A stretch of 37,487 bases of DNA from an uncultured Burkholderiaceae bacterium (lineage in GTDB: Bacteria > Pseudomonadota > Gammaproteobacteria > Burkholderiales > Burkholderiaceae_F), in NCBI GenBank assembly GCA_944390675.1, contig CALXQR010000010.1:1-37487 (forward strand), given 5' to 3'. Of the stretch, positions 24,932-33,194 are shown piece by piece; position 1 is the stretch's first letter, and every line of letters starts with the position of its first letter. A program made the translations under genes and the position numbers. Below the pieces are notes generated by a model. The model made no database searches and was not told the DNA's origin. It saw only the letters and a program-made list of their open reading frames with translations.

Positions 24932-25219
24932 ATGAAAGCTGTTAAAAATTTTGAAGACACTCTCATCGAACAAATGAAAGATCCTGAATTTCAGGAAGAA
25001 TTTTTAAGAACAAAGCAAGAGTTGGCTACTTTGGATAGAGTTATTCAAATTCGACGTAAGGCAGGCTTGTCTCAAGAAGCTGTGGCAAAGAGAATGGGAA
25101 CCTCACAATCAGTCGTTGCGAGAATTGAGTCAGGTTTGCTCTCTGGCCGTTTACCATCGCTGGCTTCTTTGCAAAAGTATGCAAATGCAGTTGGTAAACA
25201 AGTTGAAATTCGTCTTTAA
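24932..25219 (+). CDS. Small XRE-family HTH protein, HigA-like antitoxin type
   Basis: The 95-residue protein has an N-terminal helical arm (FEDTLIEQMKDPEFQEEFL), then an HTH at about 35-90 containing RRKAGLSQEAVAKRMGTSQS and a closing ASLQKYANAVGKQVEI. This architecture is usual for antitoxins whose RelE/HigB-type toxin gene lies just upstream. Here the upstream gene is the HipB-like regulator and no toxin frame is seen. ATG 24932 is preferred. An in-frame TTG at 24926 is possible, and neither has a strong ribosome binding site. A promoterless antitoxin remnant or an independent regulator are both possible. Confidence 0.82.
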   Translation: MKAVKNFEDTLIEQMKDPEFQEEFLRTKQELATLDRVIQIRRKAGLSQEAVAKRMGTSQSVVARIESGLLSGRLPSLASLQKYANAVGKQVEIRL

Positions 25220-25228
25220 AACAAAAAA

Positions 25229-25254
25229 TCTCAGAAGTCTTTCGACTGCTGAGA
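25229..25254 (-). terminator. Terminator of tRNA-fMet
   Basis: On the minus strand CTCAG and AGTC pair with GACT and CTGAG, with one mismatch and a GAAA tetraloop, followed by ATTTTTTGTTTT. It lies nine bases past the tRNA 3' end. Confidence 0.85.
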
Positions 25255-25262
25255 CATTGAAT

Positions 25263-25339
<77 letters not shown>

Positions 25340-25361
25340 ATCATTTAACAGAGAACGCAAT

Positions 25362-25389
25362 CTTATAGTATTGAGCTTTGTTTTGTCAA
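25362..25389 (-). promoter_or_regulatory. Promoter of tRNA-fMet
   Basis: On the minus strand TTGACA (25384-25389), a 16-base spacer and TATAAG (25362-25367, 5/6) place the start near 25355, some 15 bases before the tRNA. Confidence 0.8.
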
Positions 25390-25617
25390 GTTCTCCCTTT
25401 AAATTCGTGTGTACGAGTCTTTGTTCCGTTGTTTTTGTGTCATTGGGTCTTAACGGCTGGTTGTAGTAGCTGAATTTGCATAATTCAAAAGACTTTGTTG
25501 TCTATAGAAGAAAATGCGCCAATAACAATTTGTTAAAGCTTTATTTTTGGACTTATCTATAATTTCCTGTTTTATTGAAAGAAATTACTAAAAAGGCGTT
25601 CGCGACAGCAAATAGTC
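25390..25617 (+). other. Control region of the bcs operon
   Basis: No gene is seen. A perfect -10 TATAAT lies at 25558-25563 but lacks a convincing -35, so the promoter may need an activator. The 55-base leader has no good Shine-Dalgarno sequence before the bcsA ATG. Confidence 0.4.
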
Positions 25618-28200
25618 ATGCCGGCGGCAACTCTTTTAACTCATTTAAAAAATAAAGCCCGTTTGTGGCAAAGCAACGGATCGACCAAAATCAGTGTGGT
25701 TGTGAACTTGTTTTGTCTCGCTTTGGTGTGGGCTCTGGTGCCGCTTGAATCAAAGGCCGGTGTAGCTTACCGAGCCTCTTTCACTAAGCTTTATCCGCAA
25801 ATTGATCCCGATGCGCCTAAAACACTGGATTGTGTGCGTTGGCTGATTCAAACTCTTTATCTAATCTGTTTTAAATCCACCGGCCCCAGCGGATGGCTAT
25901 GCAATCTTTTCGGTTGGATTTGCCGAAAAATCACAGCAGCCTTCACAAAGTTGGGCAATTGGATTGCCTTTTACGGTGCCCGAGCGCTCGACGGAAATCA
26001 TAAGAGTCTTGAAACCATCGACAGAACGGGCGAGACAATGTCGCGTCCTGTCAAACTGGCTCTTATTTGGATATTAGGAGGCTTGGCTGCCGCTTTGGCT
26101 ATTTTGTGCATCACGCAGCCGTTTAATATCCAGGGGCAGGTGGTGTTCCTTTCTGTGATGCTACTTTCAGCATTGGTACTCAGAAAAATAAAAGCCCGAA
26201 TCACCTTAATGCTGTTGTTCGTTATCTCAATGGTGGTTTCCGGGCGTTATCTTTGGTGGCGCTGCACTGCGACCTTAAATACAGATACGCCGATCGGCAT
26301 TGTTTTGAGTTGCCTTTTGCTTGCCGCAGAACTCTACGCATTCGTTGTCATGGTGCTGGGGTACTTCCAAGTCTGTTGGGTGTTGGATCGCAAACCCTTC
26401 CCGATGCCGCAGGATCAAAATCTCTGGCCTCATGTCGATATCTTTATTCCGACCTATAACGAATCGCTCGACGTGGTCAAACCCACTGTATTTGCCGCGT
26501 TGAACCTGCAATGGCCTGCTGATAAGCTTCATGTGTATATCCTCGACGACGGCAGCCGTCCTTCCTTTGCCCAATTTGCCGAACAAGTTGGAGCGGGTTA
26601 CATCAAACGCGAAGAACACAACCACGCCAAAGCGGGCAACATTAATCATGCGATGACAGTGACAAGCGGCGAGTTTGTCACAATTTTTGACTGCGACCAC
26701 GTGCCCTCGTCAGATTTTCTCGTTAAAACGATGGGCTGGCTCATCAAAGATCCCAACATCGCTCTTGTGCAGACGCCGCATCACTTCTATTCACCGGATC
26801 CGTTTGAGAAAAATCTTCATTTGGATCGGACGATGCCGATTGAAAACTCGCTTTTCCATGATTTCATTCAAAAGGGCAATGACACGTGGAATGCGACGAT
26901 GTTCTGCGGATCAAGCGCCGTGATGCGCAGAAAGGCGCTCGAAGAGGTGGGCGGTATCGCTGTTGAAACCGTAACGGAAGACGCCCACACATCGCTTAAG
27001 TTAAACCGCAAGGGCTGGTCTTCGGCGTTTATCGATTTGCCGTTGGCTTCAGGCTTATCCACAGAAACACTTGCCGCTCATATTGGGCAGCGTATTCGTT
27101 GGGCGCGCGGCATGATTCAAATCTTCCGTTTGGATAATCCGTTTTTTGGCAAGGGACTGACTCTGCCTCAGCGGCTTTGTTTCTTTAACGCCATGTTCCA
27201 TTTTTTCCATGGCTTGCCGCGCTTGATTTTCCTTGTGGCGCCGCTTCCTTACATGTTTGCCAATGTTTACGTCATTTACGCAACGGCGGCAGCTATTTTT
27301 GCATACGTGCTCCCGCACATGATTCACTCGGCGCTCACCAATCAGATTTTGCAGAGAGGCTATCGTTATCCGTTCTTGAGCGGCGTGTATGAAACCGTTC
27401 TTTCTTGGTACATTTTGCTGCCGACAACCGTTGCTTTGATTTTCCCGCATAAAGGGAAATTCAATGTGACAGCTAAAGGCGGCACCATTGGTGAGAAGTA
27501 TTTGGATTGGCCGGTCTCCAAACCCTATTTGATTCTGATTGCGCTCAACGTAGTCGGTCTTTTGATCGGTTTTTACAAAGCATTCTTCGATCCACAGCCG
27601 GAATACCTCACGCTGGCGATCAACATGGGGTGGATCGCATATAACCTGATGATTCTTGGCGCATCCATGGCCGTGGCCGTAGAGGAAGTGCAGACGCACC
27701 AGTTCCCGAGAATTCATTGCAAGATTGATGTAAACATTTGTGATGAAGATGACGTGAACCACAAAGCTCGAATGGTTCAGTATTCGCAGACCGAAGTCAG
27801 GTTGGAATTGTCGGGCTGTCAAAGAGTCTGGAAAAATGGCGAAGCCGTTCGTTTATCCATGGCTTATAAAGGCAAATACTACTGCTTTAAGACAACGGTG
27901 CTCTCGTGTGGCGAGCCCGATGTGTTGGAGCTGAGCCTTGTGTTTGACGACTACGAAAGCGAACGCGCGTTTAACCGTTGCACCTTCTCCAGAGAAGGGA
28001 TGTGGGTGCCGGAGAAAACTAAAGTTGATGACCGTATGTGGAAGGGATTCTTTAAGCTCGGATCGCTTGCATGGTATGGGTACTGTTCCATGATTGAATT
28101 CCTGCCGGGTAAGTTACAAATTGTTCCCAAAGCGTTGAGTTGGTGCGCGACATTTATTCCGAGAAATCCTGCTCGTGCGCTAAACTCGGATAAGCTATAA
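25618..28200 (+). CDS. bcsA: Cellulose synthase catalytic subunit BcsA, with degenerate PilZ domain
   Basis: Inner-membrane processive GT2 enzyme that polymerises UDP-glucose into beta-1,4-glucan and threads it through its own channel. The 860 residues, including the N-terminal extension, resemble the E. coli form (872). All catalytic motifs are present: DDG (310-312), DCD (358-360), FCGS (429-432), TED (453-455) and QRIRW (491-495). Hydrophobic helices flank the GT domain. In the C-terminal PilZ domain, which normally binds c-di-GMP and releases autoinhibition, the RxxxR motif reads HQFPR (694-698) and D/NxSxxG reads QYSQTE (721-726), so ligand binding looks lost. The remaining C-terminus aligns with E. 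coli BcsA through FIPRNPAR. The start ATG has no clear ribosome binding site. First gene of bcsABZG. Confidence 0.96.
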   Translation: MPAATLLTHLKNKARLWQSNGSTKISVVVNLFCLALVWALVPLESKAGVAYRASFTKLYPQIDPDAPKTLDCVRWLIQTLYLICFKSTGPSGWLCNLFGWICRKITAAFTKLGNWIAFYGARALDGNHKSLETIDRTGETMSRPVKLALIWILGGLAAALAILCITQPFNIQGQVVFLSVMLLSALVLRKIKARITLMLLFVISMVVSGRYLWWRCTATLNTDTPIGIVLSCLLLAAELYAFVVMVLGYFQVCWVLDRKPFPMPQDQNLWPHVDIFIPTYNESLDVVKPTVFAALNLQWPADKLHVYILDDGSRPSFAQFAEQVGAGYIKREEHNHAKAGNINHAMTVTSGEFVTIFDCDHVPSSDFLVKTMGWLIKDPNIALVQTPHHFYSPDPFEKNLHLDRTMPIENSLFHDFIQKGNDTWNATMFCGSSAVMRRKALEEVGGIAVETVTEDAHTSLKLNRKGWSSAFIDLPLASGLSTETLAAHIGQRIRWARGMIQIFRLDNPFFGKGLTLPQRLCFFNAMFHFFHGLPRLIFLVAPLPYMFANVYVIYATAAAIFAYVLPHMIHSALTNQILQRGYRYPFLSGVYETVLSWYILLPTTVALIFPHKGKFNVTAKGGTIGEKYLDWPVSKPYLILIALNVVGLLIGFYKAFFDPQPEYLTLAINMGWIAYNLMILGASMAVAVEEVQTHQFPRIHCKIDVNICDEDDVNHKARMVQYSQTEVRLELSGCQRVWKNGEAVRLSMAYKGKYYCFKTTVLSCGEPDVLELSLVFDDYESERAFNRCTFSREGMWVPEKTKVDDRMWKGFFKLGSLAWYGYCSMIEFLPGKLQIVPKALSWCATFIPRNPARALNSDKL

Positions 28201-28222
28201 AAGGTTGCAAAGAGAGCCCAAA

Positions 28223-30442
28223 GTGAAATTAAACAAACTAACCGCTGTCTTGATGAGCGCGGCGATGGCCGCTTGTGTGGTTCCTGTCGCTCAAAGTCAG
28301 GAGACTCCGAATGATGCATCAACGGTTGCCCCTGTGTGGCGCACTGATGTGACCGGTTCTTTTTTACAGAAAGATCCTTTATTGAAATTAGTGCCGGGCG
28401 GTCAGGCAAAAAATATTCGCCTCACCGGCATCAACAATACGCAGTATTTGGATTTCGGCGTGCGAGCCGATGAATTGGTTTCAGGGGCGACGTTGGATTT
28501 GGCCTTTACGGCATCTCCGGCCTTGATTCCTGTTCGCTCGCAAATCAATGTCTATCTCAATAGCCAGCTTCAGCAGTCTGTGCCGGTGGTTCAGGAAGCA
28601 TTGGGTAAGCTCTATCGTACACAGGTGAAGCTCGATCCCAAACAAGTGAAGTCCACCAACCAGATCACTTTGGAATTTGTCGGACATTACCAAAACATTT
28701 GTGAAAGACCTTCTAGTGAGACACTTTGGGTTGATATAGACGCTAAAAGCGAACTGTCGCTGATTAAGCAAAAAATCAAAATTGCCAATGATTTGGCAAG
28801 ATGGCCGGCTCCCTTTATCGATACTTTCACTAATAATGCTTCGGTCATTCCCTTTGTTTTTGCAAAGGCTCCGGATAGTGAAACCAAGCGCGCCGCCGCT
28901 ATTTTGTCTTCTTTAGTGGGTAAATACACGCAATGGCGCGGTGCGGATTTCCCGGTTTACTACGATCGAATTCCGACCGAAGGGCATTTCTTTGTTTTTG
29001 CAACCAATTCCAATCGACCGGGTTTCTTGCGTGATTTGCCGACGGTCGAAGGCCCGCAGATCTTCATGATGGACGCGCCCGAAAGCCGCAGCGATAAGAT
29101 GCTCGTGATTGCCGGCCGCGACGAAGCCGATTTGGTGGTGGCCGTGCAGGCGTTGGCTTCCGGTGAACATGTCCTGATTGGTGACAAACTGCCGATTAAG
29201 GATTTCAAACCGGCAGCAGACCGCCAAGCCTACGATGCGCCTAACTGGGTGCCGATTGATGAGACGATTGCGCTCTCACGCATTATGCAGTACCCCGGGC
29301 AGCTGACCTCTCGCGGTTATGCGCCTCCCGCTGTTCATCTGCCGATGAGTATCGCGCCTGACTTATACATGGTTGGCACGGGCGGTCTTGATGTGAATTT
29401 GAAGTACCGCTACACCAAGCCTGAAGGCGGAGATCAGGCGCAGCTTCGCATGCGAATCAACAATTACTTGGTGGATTCGGTGAATTTGTCGCAGCAGTCG
29501 AGCGTCGGCGAGCGAGAAATGCGCCTGCCGTCCTTTAACGGCCCGTTGGCGACGAGTCCCTCTGAAGCACTGGCGCTTGCAGCCCAAAACGACTTAAGTT
29601 TTGAAGTGGTTTATCGCCGTGAACTTTCCGAAGGTTCGCCCGATAACTGCAAGTCGGTTGTGCTGCTGCCGCATCAGATGGAAATTGATCCTGCTTCAAC
29701 CATTACGTTAAACGGACTGTTCCACTATGCGGAAATGCCGAATTTGACGCTTTTCACGCAAAGCGCTTATCCCTATTCCATTTATGCGGACTTATCCCGC
29801 ACGGTAGCGGTGATTCCTAAAGAGGCTTCCGCTGAAAAAGTCACGACGCTGCTCAATACAACGGCTCGCATTGCTTCGGTGACGGGCGCCGTGGCGACAA
29901 AGATTAAAGTGGTTGATCGTCCGAGCCAAGAGGCTTTAGACGGTCATGATATTTTGTTTATCGGTGAGATGCCCATTACGTTGCCTGACTTTAAGAAAGA
30001 CAACGCCGAGCAGCTCCAAGAGGCTATTGCAGACAGCCTTCAGGGTGAAGAGATTTTGCAGTCCGAGGAAGTTCTCTTTAGTCCGGAAGGCGGCGTGGGA
30101 GCGATTGTGTCGCTTCAGTCGCCCTTTGATTCCGACCGCACGGTGGTCGCTTTGTTAAGCGAAGGACAGTCGGGCAGTTATCTGCTCAATCAGCATCTAA
30201 AGAGTCCGTCGTCGCTCACAACAGTAAGCGGCGCGGTGGCCATCATTAATGAGCAGTCTGTGATGGATTTTGCCGTGGGTGAGTCGTATCACATTGGTGA
30301 CTTGCCGTGGTATCAGAAAATTTGGCAGACCATGAGTAATTATCCCCTGCTGCTTGTGTTGTGCGCGCTCATCTGCGCAGTGTTGGTCGGCACGGGCATC
30401 TTCTACTTCATGCGTTTGTGGGTCAGGGGGCGTGCACGATGA
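28223..30442 (+). CDS. bcsB: Cellulose synthase periplasmic subunit BcsB
   Basis: BcsB partners BcsA, guides the nascent glucan across the periplasm and anchors by one C-terminal helix that BcsA needs for activity. The GTG at 28223 gives 739 residues. A signal peptide (MKLNKLTAVLMSAAMAACVV) is followed by repeated carbohydrate-binding/flavodoxin-like modules, with the family segment YRYTKPEGGD in the middle. A final membrane helix (YPLLLVLCALICAVLVGTGI) ends the protein. GAGAG lies about seven bases before the GTG. An in-frame TTG at 28205 is less likely because it would put charged residues ahead of the signal peptide. The stop overlaps the start of bcsZ. Confidence 0.95.
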   Translation: MKLNKLTAVLMSAAMAACVVPVAQSQETPNDASTVAPVWRTDVTGSFLQKDPLLKLVPGGQAKNIRLTGINNTQYLDFGVRADELVSGATLDLAFTASPALIPVRSQINVYLNSQLQQSVPVVQEALGKLYRTQVKLDPKQVKSTNQITLEFVGHYQNICERPSSETLWVDIDAKSELSLIKQKIKIANDLARWPAPFIDTFTNNASVIPFVFAKAPDSETKRAAAILSSLVGKYTQWRGADFPVYYDRIPTEGHFFVFATNSNRPGFLRDLPTVEGPQIFMMDAPESRSDKMLVIAGRDEADLVVAVQALASGEHVLIGDKLPIKDFKPAADRQAYDAPNWVPIDETIALSRIMQYPGQLTSRGYAPPAVHLPMSIAPDLYMVGTGGLDVNLKYRYTKPEGGDQAQLRMRINNYLVDSVNLSQQSSVGEREMRLPSFNGPLATSPSEALALAAQNDLSFEVVYRRELSEGSPDNCKSVVLLPHQMEIDPASTITLNGLFHYAEMPNLTLFTQSAYPYSIYADLSRTVAVIPKEASAEKVTTLLNTTARIASVTGAVATKIKVVDRPSQEALDGHDILFIGEMPITLPDFKKDNAEQLQEAIADSLQGEEILQSEEVLFSPEGGVGAIVSLQSPFDSDRTVVALLSEGQSGSYLLNQHLKSPSSLTTVSGAVAIINEQSVMDFAVGESYHIGDLPWYQKIWQTMSNYPLLLVLCALICAVLVGTGIFYFMRLWVRGRAR

Positions 30443-31512
30443 AAAAGCTGGTATTAGCGTTATCACTTGCTATGGGAATGATGAGCGCCGCGCAAGCCGA
30501 CTGGCCGATGTGGCAGCAATTCAAAGCTGTCGGCATGGAAGACGGCAGAGTCGTTGACTACAGTGATGCCCGGGCAGTAACCACTTCCGAAGGTCAGTCT
30601 TACGCCATGTTTTTCGCATTGGTTGATAATGACCGCGAGACGTTCGAAGACATGCTGAAGTGGACAGAAAATAATCTGTCGTACGGAGACATCACAAAGA
30701 ATTTTGCCGCCTGGCTCTGGGGTAAAGACGGCTCAGAATGGACGATTCTCGATACCAATAATGCTGTGGACTCCGATATGTGGATTGCCTACTGCTTATT
30801 GGAGGCGGGCAGACTTTGGGATCGACCGGATTACACAGAAAAAGGCCAGGCCATGCTCGAGCTGCTGAAAACGCAGGTGCGAGATATCGACAATTTGGGC
30901 AAAGTGCTTTTGCCGGGTCGAATCGGCTTTGAGCACGACGATCAGGTGAAGCTCAACCCCAGTTACTATCCGCTTTTCCTCTTAAAACGCTTTGCCCTGG
31001 AAGACCCGTATTGGCTGGATGTGTTTGAGGGGTCGGTTCGCGTGTTGGTCCGCAGCGCTCCTGCGGGAGCCTCGCCCGATTGGGCAACGTTTACCTCCAG
31101 AGGTGAACTCGTCAATGTTGACAATATTGACAACACCATTGGCAGCTACAATGCGATCCGCGTGTATTTGTGGGCCGGCATGATGTCGCCTAAAGATCCG
31201 GTTTATCGGGAATTAAAAGAGCATTTTGAGCCGATGATCGCCATTACCCGCGAGCTCAACATGCCGCCTGAAAAAATCGATGTCAATACTTTGAAAATCA
31301 ATCAGCCGGCTTGGGATGGGTTCGGTGCTTGCCTGCTTGAACTGTTAGGCAAGGATAAATCCGCGGATTTGATTAGAACCATTTTGTCGAGCGCACCGAT
31401 TGAAAAGGAAAATTATTATCGTAATGTGTTGACGCTTTTTGGTTTGGGCTTTGACGAAGGTTATTTTGCTTTTGATGAAGATGGCCGCGTTTATTTCCCT
31501 GGGAAAAAATAA
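30439..31512 (+). CDS. bcsZ: BcsZ, GH8 endoglucanase with catalytic base replaced by Asn
   Basis: Periplasmic family-8 glycoside hydrolase of the cellulose operon, 357 residues with signal peptide ending near AQA-DWP (20/21). It aligns along its length with E. coli BcsZ, including TTSEGQSYAMF with the acid Glu51 (E. coli Glu55) and the GH8 signature AVDSDMWIAYCLLEAGRLW with Asp111. The position of the E. coli catalytic base Asp243, in SYDAIRVY, reads SYNAIRVY here, so residue 238 is Asn (codon AAT, 31150-31152). Hydrolysis is expected to be lost or severely reduced. The protein is otherwise intact, suggesting a retained binding role. The ATG overlaps the bcsB stop (ATGA). Confidence 0.93.
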   Translation: MKKLVLALSLAMGMMSAAQADWPMWQQFKAVGMEDGRVVDYSDARAVTTSEGQSYAMFFALVDNDRETFEDMLKWTENNLSYGDITKNFAAWLWGKDGSEWTILDTNNAVDSDMWIAYCLLEAGRLWDRPDYTEKGQAMLELLKTQVRDIDNLGKVLLPGRIGFEHDDQVKLNPSYYPLFLLKRFALEDPYWLDVFEGSVRVLVRSAPAGASPDWATFTSRGELVNVDNIDNTIGSYNAIRVYLWAGMMSPKDPVYRELKEHFEPMIAITRELNMPPEKIDVNTLKINQPAWDGFGACLLELLGKDKSADLIRTILSSAPIEKENYYRNVLTLFGLGFDEGYFAFDEDGRVYFPGKK

Positions 31513-31524
31513 GAAAACGAGAAA

Positions 31525-33180
31525 ATGATGCAGATGAGCACAAAGGCAGATTCAGAAACTCTGGGGTTTATTAAAGGACTCGGTTTATGGAACGTGTATT
31601 TCATTTTGAAGTTCGCGCTCGCTCATTACGAGTACCTCACGCTGAATTTTCTCTATAACGGATTATTGCTCCTTTTTATTCTGCTGCCGTTAAAGAACCG
31701 TTTTTTGAGTGTTGCCCGCACAATTATTGCTTTGGTGGCAGCGGCGGCGTTAGCTTATTCAGAAAGTTGGCTGCCGGGCCCTGAAAGCATTATGAGCAAT
31801 GCGCAAAACATCGCGGGTTTCTCCGCGATCTATGTGGCGCAGCTTGCTGTTGATTTCATTAATGTGAAGATGGTTCTCTGGGGCTTGGCGGTCATTCTCC
31901 TTTATGCCTTGCTCAAAAATTGGGTTCGCGTTTCTGTCTTCACAATCGGCTACTTCTTATTTTTGGCGATTCAGCCCTACTATGCGGCTTGGAAAGCACA
32001 GCCGGTTGTAACGCCCGCTGCCCAGGTTGCTCAAACAAACGCCGAGCAGCCCGCTCAGCAACCCGCCGAAGGCGCAGATTCCGGCGTGATTACCTCTGAG
32101 ACAATTGATCGCTGGTACACGGCATTTATCAATTACGAAAAGGATCGCCGTGCCGAGTTGCCCCAAGGGCTTTCGGCCAATGACACGCCCTTTGATATCG
32201 TTTTGCTCAATATCTGTTCGCTCTCAAACGATGATTTGATTGCGTCCGATTTGATGAACCATCCGGTATTGAGCCAATTTAATGTGATTTTTGATCACTT
32301 CAATTCGGCGACATCCTATTCAGGTCCGGCTACACTCAGATTGCTTAACGCCGCGTGCGGTCAGCTCGATCACGATTCACTTTACGACGGCAGGCGCCCC
32401 GAGTGCGAGATCATGAATCGACTGGATCAGTTGGGTTATCGTCAGCATCTGTATCTTGACCATGCCGGTCGTTACGATAATTACCTTCAGACGCTTCGTG
32501 ATAAGGCGGGTTTGATGGCGCCGCTTGAGAGCACCGGCAAATACCCGGTTCGCTACATGGCATTTGACGATGAAGAAATCGCCGATGATTTGGCTGTGTT
32601 GAGGGATTGGCACAAGAAGATCTCCAAGGACGATAGCTCGGCTCGTCATGTGACGCTCTTTAATTTCATCGCTTTGCATGACGGCAACCGCTTGCCGCGC
32701 CACAGTCGTTGGGAAGAATTCAAGCCCAGAGCGATCCGCTTCTTGAACGATCTGCAAACCTTTATGAACGAACTCGAACGTTCCGGCCGCAAAGTCATGC
32801 TCATTATTGTTCCGGAGCACGGCGCGGCTGTCCGAGGTGACCGTATTCAGGCTCCGCGTTTGCGCGATATTCCGAGTATGCGCATTACCGAAGTGCCGTT
32901 GATGGTGAAGTTCTTTGGCATTAAGGATTTGCCTAAGGAACCCATCCATGTGACGGGGCATACGAGCTACCTCGCCATGAGTACGCTCATTGGACGCGCT
33001 CTGTCGCAAAACTATTTTGGTGCTGACGGCGGAAGTGTTCCGCTTCAGGAATTGCTCCGTGATTTACCCGAAACCAACCCGGTTTCTGAAAACGGTCAGT
33101 CGGTTGTGCTCACCTATCGTGATAACGACTACATTCGCCAGAAGGGCGGTGAGTGGCGTCCCTATCCGAAGGAACGCTAA
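31525..33180 (+). CDS. bcsG: BcsG, cellulose phosphoethanolamine transferase
   Basis: Inner-membrane enzyme that moves phosphoethanolamine from phospholipid to glucose units of nascent cellulose. The 551 residues (E. coli 559) have about four or five hydrophobic helices (22-155), a Pro/Gln/Ala-rich linker (159-185) and a periplasmic alkaline-phosphatase-fold domain. Functional residues known in E. coli BcsG are kept: Cys231 in LLNICSLS (Cys243), nucleophile Ser266 in SATSYSGPA (Ser278), and Glu431-His432 in VPEHGAA (Glu442-His443). The domain therefore looks active. The start may be ATG 31525 or the next ATG at 31528, which is better spaced from GAG at 31519. It lies 12 bases after bcsZ. No bcsE or bcsF is present. 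Confidence 0.95.
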   Translation: MMQMSTKADSETLGFIKGLGLWNVYFILKFALAHYEYLTLNFLYNGLLLLFILLPLKNRFLSVARTIIALVAAAALAYSESWLPGPESIMSNAQNIAGFSAIYVAQLAVDFINVKMVLWGLAVILLYALLKNWVRVSVFTIGYFLFLAIQPYYAAWKAQPVVTPAAQVAQTNAEQPAQQPAEGADSGVITSETIDRWYTAFINYEKDRRAELPQGLSANDTPFDIVLLNICSLSNDDLIASDLMNHPVLSQFNVIFDHFNSATSYSGPATLRLLNAACGQLDHDSLYDGRRPECEIMNRLDQLGYRQHLYLDHAGRYDNYLQTLRDKAGLMAPLESTGKYPVRYMAFDDEEIADDLAVLRDWHKKISKDDSSARHVTLFNFIALHDGNRLPRHSRWEEFKPRAIRFLNDLQTFMNELERSGRKVMLIIVPEHGAAVRGDRIQAPRLRDIPSMRITEVPLMVKFFGIKDLPKEPIHVTGHTSYLAMSTLIGRALSQNYFGADGGSVPLQELLRDLPETNPVSENGQSVVLTYRDNDYIRQKGGEWRPYPKER

Positions 33181-33194
33181 AGGGAAAAAGCATC

